Below, one piece after another: positions 49,655 to 58,945 of a stretch of 64,000 nt of DNA (position 1 is its first letter; each line of letters begins with the position of its first letter). Source of the stretch: Phormidesmis priestleyi Ana (GTDB taxonomy: Bacteria; Cyanobacteriota; Cyanobacteriia; Phormidesmidales; Phormidesmidaceae); the NCBI GenBank assembly GCA_001314865.1, contig LJZR01000003.1, positions 78,463 to 142,462 on the forward strand. Reading direction: 5' to 3'. The position numbers and the translations under genes were made by a program. The notes beneath the pieces are model-generated. The model searched no databases. It saw nothing but the letters and a program-made list of their open reading frames with translations, and was not told the DNA's origin.

Positions 49655-49703
49655 GACTAGATTTCTGGACTAAACCACTCGGCTAAACCGCCCGACTAAA
49701 CCA
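49643..49703 (+). repeat. ACTAAACCA repeats across and after the acetyltransferase stop
   Basis: Copies at 49643, 49669, 49681 (GGCTAAACC) and 49695, spaced 12-26 bp. The first includes the last codons before the TGA stop (49652-49654). Confidence 0.75.
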
Positions 49704-49841
49704 CTGTCATCGCCGGGTTTTGTTGCGGCTACTCTCAGCGATACCAAGAAGTGCTGACTAGGAAACATTGTCGTTTCTTAACCGTCTTTTACTTGAGCGA
49801 ACGCTTCTGTTCTCTGAAAAGTAAAGGGTCACGGCATTTAG

Positions 49842-52085
49842 ATGATTTACGAAGAGCGGATTGAAGAAATTGACTTGCAGCGCTACTGGCTAGTGCTTAA
49901 GCGTCGCTGGCGACCCGCTACAGGGGTATTTATTACAACGGTGCTGGCAGCATTTGCTTCGGCAGCCTCGCCTGAGTCGTTGTATCAGGCATCTGCTAAG
50001 CTGCTGCTACGTACTGACCAAACCGCTGCACTGACCGGCATTCAAGACCTGGGCGAGCTAAAGACACTCAAGCAAACGAGTGACCCGCTGGCGACCCAGG
50101 CGGAGATTATCTTCTCTCTGCCCATTTTAGAAGACACGATTCGCGTACTCGATCTTAAAGATGCTGAGAATGTTCTAGTCAGCCCTTCGGATCTGGCTAA
50201 AAACTTAAGTGTAGAACCCTTAGAAGAGACGGATTTAATTGCAGTTTCCTATCGCTCGGGTCAGCCAGAGCTGTCAGCAGCTGTGGTCAACCAAATCATG
50301 CGCTCTTACATAGAGGCCAATGTGAGCAGCAACCGCTCCGAGGTTACGGCAGCTCGTCGCTTTTTAGAAGATGAACTGCCCCGTGCCAAGGCTGAAGCGG
50401 ATGCAGTTAGTGCTGCTCTAAGAGACTTTGATGAAGCAAACAACATTGTTGCATTGCCCGAAGAAGCCGGTGCGGCAGTCGCTGCGATCGCCAATTTAGA
50501 CAACCAGATACACCAGGCCAAAGTTGCCCTGGTCGCGACCGAAAGTCAGGCAACTCAATTATCTCGGCAGCTGGGTATGAGTGCTCAGCAGGCCTTGGCG
50601 CTTGCAAGCCTCAACCAATCGCCAGCGATTCAATCATCGCTCGCCGAGCTGCAAGCAGTGCGCTCCGAACTAGCGACTACCCGCACTCGCTACACTGCCG
50701 CGCATCCTGCTGTGCGGGCGCTAGAGCGTAAAGAGGCGGCACTGAGCAGCGTTTTAGGCAGTCGAGTATCGACTGAGACCGGTGGTGTGCCGGGGCAGGC
50801 CATCAATACTGGCGCCCTGAGCATGAGTTCCATTGATGAGAAGCTGGCGGAGCAGCTAGTTGAGGCTGAAGTTGCTAGAGTGAGTAACTACAACCAACTG
50901 GCGACGTTGGTCGCTACCCGAGATGCTTACCAGGAGCAGAGCAGCATTTTCCCTGGATTAAAAAAGACTCAGACTGAGCTGGAACAGCGACAGGCATCGG
51001 CCCAGAGAAACTACGAAACGTTGCGCTTGCGCTTGCAAGAAATTAAGCTAGCGGAAAACCGCAATGTGGGTAATGCCCGGATTGTTGAGTTTGCAGTACC
51101 ACCAGAGCTGCCGACAGTTGAAGGGGCTACGAAGCCGCTATTAGCGGGCGCGGTAGTCGGCGTCTTTTTAGGAATTGCGACGGCCTTTTTCTTAGACCTG
51201 ATTGATCGCACATTGAAGACGGTGAAAGATGGGGAGAAAATATTTGGCTATACGCTGCTAGGTGTGATTCCTTACTTTGAGTTGCCGAGTGGTTACGAGC
51301 TGCCTGAAGATTCAGCGGAGGAAGACGGCATGCCCTCTCGCCGCATTATTACCCTGGAGAGCATCTATCCGATTTTGTCAGGTGCCTACCAGATGTTGCA
51401 AGCCAATTTGCGCTTTATTAGCTCTGATCAGAGGCTGAAGGCTCTCTCAATTACCAGTTCTGTGGCGGGCGAAGGTAAGTCGGAAGTCTGTGCCAACTTG
51501 GCGACTACAGTGGCCCAAACCAATCGCCGCGTGCTGCTGGTTGATGCCGATATGCGATCGCCTAGTCAGCATCACCTCTGGAACCTAATCAACGCGGTAG
51601 GTCTAAGCCATGTGCTGGTTGGCGAAGGTAGCCTAGAGCGAGCACTACAGCCGGTGACCGACAACCTCACCATCATGACGGCAGGCGTGGTACCACCTAA
51701 CCCTATGGCCCTGCTCGACTCGGAACGAATGGCGAGCTTAATTGAGCTGTTCCGCGAGCAGTTTGACTACATTATTTTTGACACACCATCGCTGACTGGT
51801 TCAGCTGACGCCGCTGTGCTCGGCAACCTGACCGATGGTGTGCTGATGGTGATGCGGCCTCGTCAGGTGACCTACGATCGGGCGATCGCAGCAAAGTCTC
51901 TGCTAGACCGCTCAGGAGCCAACGTGCTGGGCATGATCGCCAACGGTGTTGACAGCAAAAATGACTTTGGTGAGTACTCCTACGATGCCCGTGAACTCAC
52001 AGACTTGGCGAGCCGCACCGCCCGGATTGCGTCCGAGCGCCTGCAAAACGGTCGCCAGACAGTCGCAGTTAATGGTCGCCGCTAG
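49842..52085 (+). CDS. Wzc-like polysaccharide co-polymerase / BY-kinase (copy 2)
   Basis: A 747-residue membrane protein: PCP/Wzz domain with helices at about 26-46 and 425-445, coiled coil between them, and a cytoplasmic BY-kinase domain with intact motifs: Walker A SSVAGEGKSEV, Walker A' LLVDADMRSP, Walker B YIIFDTPS. Unlike copy 1 the kinase motifs look canonical. The C-terminus has only GEYSYDA near the end and no large Tyr cluster. Likely controls chain length and, through the kinase, export. Followed 77 bp later by its Wza partner. Confidence 0.9.
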   Translation: MIYEERIEEIDLQRYWLVLKRRWRPATGVFITTVLAAFASAASPESLYQASAKLLLRTDQTAALTGIQDLGELKTLKQTSDPLATQAEIIFSLPILEDTIRVLDLKDAENVLVSPSDLAKNLSVEPLEETDLIAVSYRSGQPELSAAVVNQIMRSYIEANVSSNRSEVTAARRFLEDELPRAKAEADAVSAALRDFDEANNIVALPEEAGAAVAAIANLDNQIHQAKVALVATESQATQLSRQLGMSAQQALALASLNQSPAIQSSLAELQAVRSELATTRTRYTAAHPAVRALERKEAALSSVLGSRVSTETGGVPGQAINTGALSMSSIDEKLAEQLVEAEVARVSNYNQLATLVATRDAYQEQSSIFPGLKKTQTELEQRQASAQRNYETLRLRLQEIKLAENRNVGNARIVEFAVPPELPTVEGATKPLLAGAVVGVFLGIATAFFLDLIDRTLKTVKDGEKIFGYTLLGVIPYFELPSGYELPEDSAEEDGMPSRRIITLESIYPILSGAYQMLQANLRFISSDQRLKALSITSSVAGEGKSEVCANLATTVAQTNRRVLLVDADMRSPSQHHLWNLINAVGLSHVLVGEGSLERALQPVTDNLTIMTAGVVPPNPMALLDSERMASLIELFREQFDYIIFDTPSLTGSADAAVLGNLTDGVLMVMRPRQVTYDRAIAAKSLLDRSGANVLGMIANGVDSKNDFGEYSYDARELTDLASRTARIASERLQNGRQTVAVNGRR

Positions 52086-52099
52086 TCACCGTTAGTAGC
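52080..52099 (+). repeat. 10-bp repeat across the Wzc-2 stop codon
   Basis: CGCTAGTCAC followed by CGTTAGTAGC, with the TAG stop at 52083-52085 in the first unit. Seven of ten bases match. Confidence 0.6.
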
Positions 52100-52161
52100 G
52101 CCCCTTTGCGATTAACTTGATGCGTTTTTTGGGGCCAGAAATCTTTTAGGATAGTTCCTCT

Positions 52162-53307
52162 ATGTCACGCTTCTTTGCTTTTACCACATCGGCTCTGGCG
52201 ACTGTGCTGATCACAGGATTGGATGGTTCGGTTCTCGCTCAAATCACTGGTCAGCCGACTAATAATCCAAATTCACTGCCTAATTCAATCTCTAACTCGC
52301 TTCAACAGCCGATCGGTCAATCTGTTTCGCCGAATCCTACAGCAGCATTAGGGCGTAGTAATGCAACCTATATTCTGGGCGCGGGCGATCAAATTTCGCT
52401 CTCGGTTATTGGCTACCCTGAATTCACAGGTACGCTGGCTATTTTGTCGGACGGGACAATTACGCTGCCCTTAGTTGGCCCCCTGCGAGTTAGCGGGCTC
52501 ACACCCAATCAGCTGAGTTTGGCGTTGACTCAGCGTCTTAGAACCTACTTGATAGATCCAGTGGTGAGTGTAGGACTAGCGGTGACCAGACCTGTGGTGG
52601 TCACAATCGCAGGAGAAGTTCATCGTCCTGGCCCCATTCAGCTCAGTGGTTTAAGCAGTATAAACAGCAATCCATTAGGCATTTCAGGCACCACTGCGGC
52701 CGGCACCGATTCCCTGTTGCTAGATCGGCCTGCGCTGCCAACGTTGAGCTCGGCAGTTTTACTCGCTGGCGGCGTCACCCGAGATGCCGACATCAGGCAG
52801 GTGTCTATTCGTCGACCGTTGCCTGATGGCCGGGTTGAAAACCTAACGCTAAATCTCTGGGAAGCAATGACTTCTGATGCAGGCATTGCCGATATTGGGC
52901 TGCGAGACGGTGATACTATTTTCATTCCCCCGCTATCTGGTGATGAAATTGATCGGCGTACAGTCGCTCGCTCTAGTTTGGCGCCTAGGACGGTACGAGT
53001 AAAGGTTGTCGGTGAAGTGGTTTCGCCGGGAGAAGTGGCGGTTCCGCCCGATAGCTCGGTGTCGAGTGCCGTTGCGATCGCTGGTGGCCCAACCTCAGAT
53101 GCTCAGCTGTCTAGCGTCAGTCTAGTGCGTCAAGATGAGACCGGGAAAATCGTTGAGGAAGAGATCGACTTGAGAAACTTGGTAGACGACTATCAGGTGC
53201 AAGATGGCGATGTGGTCGTGGTTGCTAAGCGTGGCTATCTGTCGGTGGTTGATGGCATTGGTCGGGTGCTAAATCCGGTGAATTGGTTCCGAATTTTAGG
53301 TTTTTGA
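52162..53307 (+). CDS. Wza-like polysaccharide export protein with SLBB domains (copy 2)
   Basis: A 381-residue export protein with a signal peptide (residues 1-26, ending SVLAQ), an Asn/Ser/Pro-rich linker, the polysaccharide-export domain from YILGAGDQISLSVIGYPEF, two SLBB-like segments (IAGEVHRPGPIQL, VVGEVVSPGEVAV) and a tail (VVDGIGRVLNPVNWFRIL) very like that of copy 1. ATG 52162 is preceded by AGGATAG. Part of the second wzc-wza set. Confidence 0.9.
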   Translation: MSRFFAFTTSALATVLITGLDGSVLAQITGQPTNNPNSLPNSISNSLQQPIGQSVSPNPTAALGRSNATYILGAGDQISLSVIGYPEFTGTLAILSDGTITLPLVGPLRVSGLTPNQLSLALTQRLRTYLIDPVVSVGLAVTRPVVVTIAGEVHRPGPIQLSGLSSINSNPLGISGTTAAGTDSLLLDRPALPTLSSAVLLAGGVTRDADIRQVSIRRPLPDGRVENLTLNLWEAMTSDAGIADIGLRDGDTIFIPPLSGDEIDRRTVARSSLAPRTVRVKVVGEVVSPGEVAVPPDSSVSSAVAIAGGPTSDAQLSSVSLVRQDETGKIVEEEIDLRNLVDDYQVQDGDVVVVAKRGYLSVVDGIGRVLNPVNWFRILGF

Positions 53308-53319
53308 TTAGGTTTTAGA
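53296..53319 (+). repeat. 12-bp repeat across the Wza-2 stop codon
   Basis: TTAGGTTTTTGA (with the TGA stop) and TTAGGTTTTAGA, contiguous, 11 of 12 identical. Confidence 0.92.
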
Positions 53320-53382
53320 GCGTTTATGCCTGCTTCAGTCTTGTTTGTATAGTCTGCTGTTTTCGCTGAGGAGCCTTTTGAA

Positions 53383-54585
53383 ATGCTGACCCAACTTCCT
53401 TTTCTCCTGGTTGCGATCGCGCTGCTCATTTCCTGTGCAACGCTGCTCGTCGAATGTCTTAGTGCAGTTTTGCGCACTTTCTCGGTTCGTTCTACGCAGG
53501 GAATTCTACCCAGTAAAGACTTCTCGATAGCTGTGCTTATGCCTGCTCATAACGAAGCTGAGGTGATTGGCGAAACGCTGATCTCGCTGACGCCGCAGTT
53601 AGGCCCTCAAGATCGGTTGATTGTAGTTGCTGATAACTGCACAGATGAAACTGCACAGCTCGCCAGAAACGCAGGGGCAACGGTTCTAGAGCGCACAGAC
53701 GATACTCAGTTAGGGAAAGGATTTGCCTTGGACTGCGGTCTCCGGTTTATAGCGGCAGCACCCCCTGATGTTGTGGTGATGGTTGATGCTGACTGTCAGT
53801 TTCGGCAGGGATCTATTCGTCAGCTAGCTAGCAATGCGATTGCTCATCAGCGCCCCGTACAAGGCGTATACCTGCTAGATCGTCCGGCCCAGCCTAGCCT
53901 CAAGGAATCAGTGTCTGCATTTGCTTTTAAGGTGAAAAATTTAGTGCGACCGCTGGGCTTAGCGCAGCTCGGCTTGCCCTGTCTGCTTACAGGCACTGGT
54001 ATGGCATTTCCCTGGTCGGTAATGACTACGGTGGATTTGGCCAATCGCTCGATTGTAGAAGATATGAAGCTAGGCTTTGACCTAGCGATTGCCGGAACGC
54101 CGCCAATGCTTTGTTCTAATGTGATAGTTGCGGGGCCATTGCCCCCTAGCGATGATGCTGCTAAAACTCAGCGAACCCGCTGGGAGCATGGACACTTACA
54201 GCTAATTACGCATTATTTTCCCAAGCTGTTTGGACAGGCGATCGCCCAGGGCAGGCTAGATTTGTTTGCGATCGCACTCGATTTGGTCATTCCACCGCTC
54301 TCGCTTCTGGTCATTCTGTGGCTTGGTATGACTGCCCTCATCACTTTCAGCTCATTTCTGACAGGTATTTGGCTCCCGTCATTGATTTGCTATGCAGCGG
54401 GTGCGGCCCTTGTCTTTGCAATCCTTTCATCCTGGGCCCGATTCGCCCAAAGCGATCTTTCCCTGAAAATGCTGCTGCGTATACCCTTCTATATTCTGTG
54501 GAAAATTCCGGTGTATCTAAAGTTTATCACCGAGCCCCAAGTTGAATGGGTGCGCACAAGTCGGCAGGTTCAGCGCAATAAATAA
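53383..54585 (+). CDS. Membrane glycosyltransferase family 2 with QxxRW motif
   Basis: A 400-residue inverting GT2: N-terminal helix, then FSIAVLMPAHNEAEVIGETL, the donor motif VDADCQF, the catalytic-base site SIVEDMKLG, and QRTRWEHG (the Q-x2-RW motif of processive enzymes such as cellulose and hyaluronan synthases), followed by three or four membrane helices. A processive or membrane-translocating polysaccharide synthase is possible. ATG 53383 with AGGAG upstream. It follows wzc-wza on the same strand. Confidence 0.85.
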   Translation: MLTQLPFLLVAIALLISCATLLVECLSAVLRTFSVRSTQGILPSKDFSIAVLMPAHNEAEVIGETLISLTPQLGPQDRLIVVADNCTDETAQLARNAGATVLERTDDTQLGKGFALDCGLRFIAAAPPDVVVMVDADCQFRQGSIRQLASNAIAHQRPVQGVYLLDRPAQPSLKESVSAFAFKVKNLVRPLGLAQLGLPCLLTGTGMAFPWSVMTTVDLANRSIVEDMKLGFDLAIAGTPPMLCSNVIVAGPLPPSDDAAKTQRTRWEHGHLQLITHYFPKLFGQAIAQGRLDLFAIALDLVIPPLSLLVILWLGMTALITFSSFLTGIWLPSLICYAAGAALVFAILSSWARFAQSDLSLKMLLRIPFYILWKIPVYLKFITEPQVEWVRTSRQVQRNK

Positions 54586-54909
54586 TCCATATGAAACTCC
54601 TTATAAACGTTCGTTCTTAGGCTAACCCTGCCAGAGGAAGCTATTCCTTCTGAGGGTTCAGACAACGGGATGCGGTGTAGACAGTTGAAGGCGATTTATT
54701 TTATGCAAGCTCCTGCTCTTGGTTCTGTTTCCCTGAAGCTTGTCTTCTAGCAGCCGCACTGGAGTACTTTTCTGTCGGCGGTTGTGGGACTGTGTGGCCG
54801 GTTGGTTGGAGCGATTGTTTACCGATTATCGCTTGTACTTTGACTATCGCTTGTACTTTGACTATCGCTTGTACTTTGACTATCGCTTGTACTTTGACTA
54901 TCGCTTTGA
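54586..54909. other. Convergent spacer with hairpin and 18-bp repeat array
   Basis: An imperfect hairpin AACCCT ... AGGGTT (54624-54658) could terminate the upstream GT2. The rest is taken up by the repeat at 54824-54925. Confidence 0.6.
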
Positions 54910-54925
54910 TTATTGCTTGTACTCA
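54824..54925 (-). repeat. 18-bp tandem array overlapping the 3' end of a GT2 gene
   Basis: Units of 18 bp, ACTATCGCTTGTACTTTG (54843, 54861, 54879), with diverged copies on both ends. On the gene strand these are copies of the last codons of the GT2 gene (AGTACAAGCAATAA at 54923-54910), each ending with a new TAG. The plus-strand reading (DYRLYF units) is a shadow. Confidence 0.93.
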
Positions 54926-55929
54926 ATAAGTGTTGCAGGCTTTTGCTGCCAACGGTTGAGCCAGTATTTGCCTTGGCCAATAGCCTGGGGTACTTTGGAA
55001 ATTGTACAGAAAAGCGCATAGAGAAAGGCTTGTTGGGTATCTGCCTTGAGTGCTTGACGGTACTTAAAAATTTTCAATAAAAGGAGGCCGTAGACCGCGA
55101 AAAGACCTATCGTGAGGCCGTGGGTAGGGACGACTGCACCGAGGGCCACTAGGGGCAGGGCTGCGCCCCAAATCCAGCCACTGATACTTTCGTGGCGCAT
55201 GTAATTCTCTGGGGCACTGCCGTACATTGCTGCGCCTTCGGCAACGGCCCAACCGCCTCGGACAGATCGTTTCCACCACTGGCTGAAGTGGTGCATGTCC
55301 ATGTCGTGAATAGCCATATCGGTGTCAATTCGCCGCAGCTTCCACCCCTGGCGCCGCAGGCGAATGCACAGTTCAGGCTCTTCGCCGCAAATCATTGATT
55401 CGTTGAATCCACCGAGGGTTGTGACTGGTGCGGTGCGCATGAGGGAAATGCCGCCGCAAGCGGTGGCCTCCCCGACAGGAACATCCCATTCGATGTCGGC
55501 AAGCTGATTATAGGGTGAGGCCTCGGGAAATCGCTCATGCAGCCTGCCGAAGACAACGGCTAATTCAGGAGAAGCTCGTAGGGAGGCGATCGCACTCTCT
55601 ACCCATTGATCCAACAGCTCGCAGTCACCATCTATAAACTGCACATACTGCGTTTGCGGATGTTGCTGCATAAGATGATTCAATCCGGCATTTCTAGCGC
55701 GCGCACCTGTGAATGGAATGGACATATCCAGTTCAATCACACTGACGTTTCGGGCCTGTGCTTCGGCGACGCTGTGGTCGGTAGACCCAGAATCTACATA
55801 GATGATAGGGACAGTGTCGGGTAAATGCTGCTTTAAAGAATCTAAGCAGCGGATGAGTCGCTCTCCCTCATTACGTCCAATGGCGACGACACCTAACTTT
55901 TCGATATGACTGGTAGTAGCGTTGTTCAT
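54910..55929 (-). CDS. Glycosyltransferase family 2, probably membrane-associated
   Basis: A 339-residue GT2: LGVVAIGRNEGERLIRCLDSL, YVDSGSTDHS, DGDCEL donor motif, AIHDMDMHH, and two hydrophobic segments near the C-terminus. The start ATG 55929 overlaps the upstream polymerase gene by four bases (ATGA). An initiating or side-chain sugar transferase is likely. Its 3' end is amplified as an 18-bp repeat. Confidence 0.83.
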   Translation of the reverse strand: MNNATTSHIEKLGVVAIGRNEGERLIRCLDSLKQHLPDTVPIIYVDSGSTDHSVAEAQARNVSVIELDMSIPFTGARARNAGLNHLMQQHPQTQYVQFIDGDCELLDQWVESAIASLRASPELAVVFGRLHERFPEASPYNQLADIEWDVPVGEATACGGISLMRTAPVTTLGGFNESMICGEEPELCIRLRRQGWKLRRIDTDMAIHDMDMHHFSQWWKRSVRGGWAVAEGAAMYGSAPENYMRHESISGWIWGAALPLVALGAVVPTHGLTIGLFAVYGLLLLKIFKYRQALKADTQQAFLYALFCTISKVPQAIGQGKYWLNRWQQKPATLIEYKQ

Positions 55930-57260
55930 ATTGTTGGGGCGATAAAATCTTCACGACTGGTTCGCTTAGGCCAAATGCGCAGCGATAAAAATATCACCAT
56001 ATACATTACCCAGTAAGGAGATGTGCGAGTGATTAAAACAGTTTCGGTCATATTGCTGATTACCATCAGCGTGAGAAAAGTAAAGGGCCATAGATCCTCC
56101 GGTTCACGAGCCTGATAGGCGCGGCGTAAGGCGATTATATAAGTTGGAATTAAACTCATTACGAGCAGGCCTAGTCCCACTAGACCTAGTTCTAGGGCAA
56201 CGTCAATAAAGCCATTGTGGGCATGAGCCGGCACGAATCCTTTGTAAGCTAATGCACCGACATCCCACGCGGGAGCACTGTCAGGTACCCAAAAGGCAGC
56301 TCGGCCATAGCCTAGCAGTGGCTCTTGAATGATTTTTTGGATGGAGCCGCTCCAAATGTAGGTTCGAGCTGATAGGGTTGGGTCTCTGCCCATGCCGATG
56401 ACGATAGACTGCCAGGTAACAGACAGTACTGCGCCCAAACTCAGTAGCACCAAGCTGCTCACGTCTAAAATGAGGATGCTACGACGACCTTGCCAGCGAA
56501 ACATCCGAGAGATGAGCACCACAATTAGCATGGTGATGAAGACAATGAGACCGGACCTGGAGGTGGAAAGAATAATTAGCGCGATCGAAAAGAGCAGGCC
56601 GCCGATGGCGAGTCGGCGCTCTTTGCGATCGCGGTTGACTAAGCTGAGGACAAAAAAGACCAGCATCGTCAGGGTCATCGTGGTTGAAAAGTTGTTCTTT
56701 TGGGCATAGATGCCTTTCCATGCGCCGTCAAATTGACCGCCAATGTGACGACCGATTGAGGGGATAGCTATTGCATAAAACAGCGACAGCAATGCTCCAA
56801 TACCTAGCGTGATTGCCACCATTTGCATTTGCTCACGAATATTAAACCGTGAGGCAAAGTAAAGCGCAAAGGCCGTCATCGGCAGCACCTCGCCCCGGAG
56901 GCTGTCCATCGTATAGCTAGGCGAGATTGACCAAGCGAGCGAGACGAACATCATACCGATAAAGACCCAGAGGAGCCCGCCCTTAGCAAATGCCCTAAGC
57001 GTTCCGCGCCAGCGAGCAGCCATGAGTAGCAGTGCGATGAGCAAAATGCTGTATCGCAGTAGCTTCAAGATTGGTTCATTCTCATTGAGAACAGTGCTAA
57101 TGCCGTTGCAAAAAAACAGCCAGCACACAATGCTGTAGCCCTTTTCAAACAAGGTAATTCGCGCTTGGCCCGTCGTTGGACAAGCCCGAGCATAGCCTGT
57201 TGCCGATGAGCGCAGCGTCGATGAATTGGAAAGTGATGAATTTAGAGGAGTGCTGTTCAA
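55926..57260 (-). CDS. O-antigen-ligase/Wzy-type polymerase (copy 2)
   Basis: A 444-residue membrane protein with about ten helices, and the Wzy_C motif HAHNGFIDVALELGLVGLGLLVM in the last third. It should polymerise or ligate lipid-linked saccharides. The first 35 residues are hydrophilic, Ser/Thr-rich and may be a repeat-rich extension. ATG 57260. Forms a translationally coupled pair with the GT2 gene downstream. Confidence 0.85.
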   Translation of the reverse strand: MNSTPLNSSLSNSSTLRSSATGYARACPTTGQARITLFEKGYSIVCWLFFCNGISTVLNENEPILKLLRYSILLIALLLMAARWRGTLRAFAKGGLLWVFIGMMFVSLAWSISPSYTMDSLRGEVLPMTAFALYFASRFNIREQMQMVAITLGIGALLSLFYAIAIPSIGRHIGGQFDGAWKGIYAQKNNFSTTMTLTMLVFFVLSLVNRDRKERRLAIGGLLFSIALIILSTSRSGLIVFITMLIVVLISRMFRWQGRRSILILDVSSLVLLSLGAVLSVTWQSIVIGMGRDPTLSARTYIWSGSIQKIIQEPLLGYGRAAFWVPDSAPAWDVGALAYKGFVPAHAHNGFIDVALELGLVGLGLLVMSLIPTYIIALRRAYQAREPEDLWPFTFLTLMVISNMTETVLITRTSPYWVMYMVIFLSLRIWPKRTSREDFIAPTI

Positions 57261-57369
57261 ATCCTGTACTGTTTTTAGCTCTAGTACTTTCCCTTAAGGC
57301 GTTTCCCCTTAAGTTATTATAGATATGTAGAAGAATTTAGCGGCCTGAAAGTTTCTCTATTTTTCCCGA

Positions 57370-57402
57370 AACCACAGCCAAACCTGTAGCCTAAACCTAT
57401 AG
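57370..57402 (-). repeat. Imperfect 12-13-bp repeats at the 3' end of the GT4-like gene
   Basis: On the minus strand CTATAGGTTTAGG (with the stop TAG), CTACAGGTTTGG and CTGTGGTTTCGGG follow each other. Confidence 0.6.
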
Positions 57403-58701
57403 TTGGGTATAGCGGCCAGACGATACAGCCCAGTTGCGCAGCTGTTGATACTTGTCTTTTCCAGCGGGCATGGTTTTCCCGGAGTGTAGCCAATAGTCAA
57501 TTAGCTGTGTCCAGCGGGCAGGCACTTTTGCCCTATGTAGAGCAAGTTCCAAGGCTTCTGAAATCTGGGCATACAGCTGAGGTTGGCTCATGATGCGTTC
57601 GATCCGATGGGCCATTGATTTGGCGTTACCTACCGGGAAAATCATCGCATTAATACCATGGCATAAATGTTCGCGGGTAGTAGGATGGTCGGCGGCGATG
57701 ATGGGCGTGCGTGCGGCCATCGCTAAGCGGAGGATGCGCAGCGAGCCGATTTGGTTTGGTACCACGACCAGATCGGCCGCTCTCATTTGCTGGAGCATGG
57801 CGTGTTCGTTCAAAGCCGCTGCAAAGGTGACGGTTTTATAGAGGTTGAAGGTTTGAATATGCGATCGCAGCATTGTCAAATCTTGCTCTGCGGCTGCTTG
57901 GATACCAATCTTTATGTCCTCTACATCGTTCTCTATTCCATTTTCTACTCCCTTACCTCCTCTATTGAGGTTGTCGGCGGCGGCGTAGAGCAGGGTGAGC
58001 TGAATGGCCTTGCCTTTGTGCTGGAGATAGTCAACCGCTAGCAGCAGATCAAGGACTTTAGATTCGGCATTGACTGCGCCAATGTAGACCAGTTCGATAG
58101 TGTCGTGATCACAGCGATAGCGGAGCTGTTTGGGCGGATACTGCGCTGGTGGATCGATTTCAGACCACTCCCAGGGAATGAGCTTGCTCGAAGAAATGCC
58201 ACTAGTCGCCAAAATTTGGCAGGCTTCAATCCCGTGACTGCCTACCCATTCAACGCTGGGGTGATTGAGCTGTTTAATGAGTTTGGCGTGCTGCCGCTGT
58301 TTCATCCAGCCGAGGGGTTCATTCCAGTCATTTAGGAGTACAACGCTGGAGATACGATTGCGGTTGGCCCAAGTTAAAACAGTTAAATCGGCAGTGCAAA
58401 ATATAATGTGAGTGGGGCAAAAGTCGGCGACTAGCCGATCTTTTTGGCGATTGCTCAAAAAATCATGATCAGGCGACAGGCCACTGCCCATGAGCCGAAT
58501 GCCTGAATCCGTATCAAGGCTGTAGAGCGTTGTTGAATAGGTTGAAAAAATAGCGATGTCCTGCATTTGCGATCGCCAATGGGCAGTCAAACTGAGAATA
58601 TTCCAATCAGCGGCTTCTAGTCTTTGAGATGAATGGGCAAAATGTGGACGGTAGTCTTTATCTTTAACGACAATTAGCAGACGTGCATTCTCAATATTCA
58701 T
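57397..58701 (-). CDS. Glycosyltransferase, GT4-like
   Basis: A 434-residue protein with GT-B-like layout: VDLLLAVDYLQHKGK-like region, YIGAVNAESKVLDLLLAVDYL, and ADLVVVPNQIGSLRILRLAMAARTPIIAAD in place of a typical E-x7-E. The donor Glu pair is not clear, so it may be a divergent or inactive enzyme. The N-terminal half has IFSTYSTTLYSL and CTADLTVL. ATG 58701 is the start. Lies 137 bp from the polymerase gene. Confidence 0.65.
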   Translation of the reverse strand: MNIENARLLIVVKDKDYRPHFAHSSQRLEAADWNILSLTAHWRSQMQDIAIFSTYSTTLYSLDTDSGIRLMGSGLSPDHDFLSNRQKDRLVADFCPTHIIFCTADLTVLTWANRNRISSVVLLNDWNEPLGWMKQRQHAKLIKQLNHPSVEWVGSHGIEACQILATSGISSSKLIPWEWSEIDPPAQYPPKQLRYRCDHDTIELVYIGAVNAESKVLDLLLAVDYLQHKGKAIQLTLLYAAADNLNRGGKGVENGIENDVEDIKIGIQAAAEQDLTMLRSHIQTFNLYKTVTFAAALNEHAMLQQMRAADLVVVPNQIGSLRILRLAMAARTPIIAADHPTTREHLCHGINAMIFPVGNAKSMAHRIERIMSQPQLYAQISEALELALHRAKVPARWTQLIDYWLHSGKTMPAGKDKYQQLRNWAVSSGRYTQL

Positions 58702-58945
58702 GTGCTCTATTCGCCTTCCTTTCAGTTTCTAGGACAGGTGCTAAACACTGTTTTATTCTGTTTTATCCACTCAAATGTGCCGATGCTGCCAAGGCATCCC
58801 TGATCGACTGCATCTTGCCTACATCTTTAAGAGAATATCAGCGCCAGTCGAAATTATTTAAAGATCCGCCTGTGTCTGGAACTATTTTTTTAATAGAAAC
58901 TTCTGTTGTGGTGTAAGCATTGGAATTTTATCGGAATTTTTATCT

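Noticed and set aside
54740-55021. Plus-strand ORF with DYRLYF repeats and the opposite SDSQST reading
   Set aside because: Both are readings through the 18-bp array that amplifies the 3' end of the GT2 gene; the plus-strand one overlaps the real gene.
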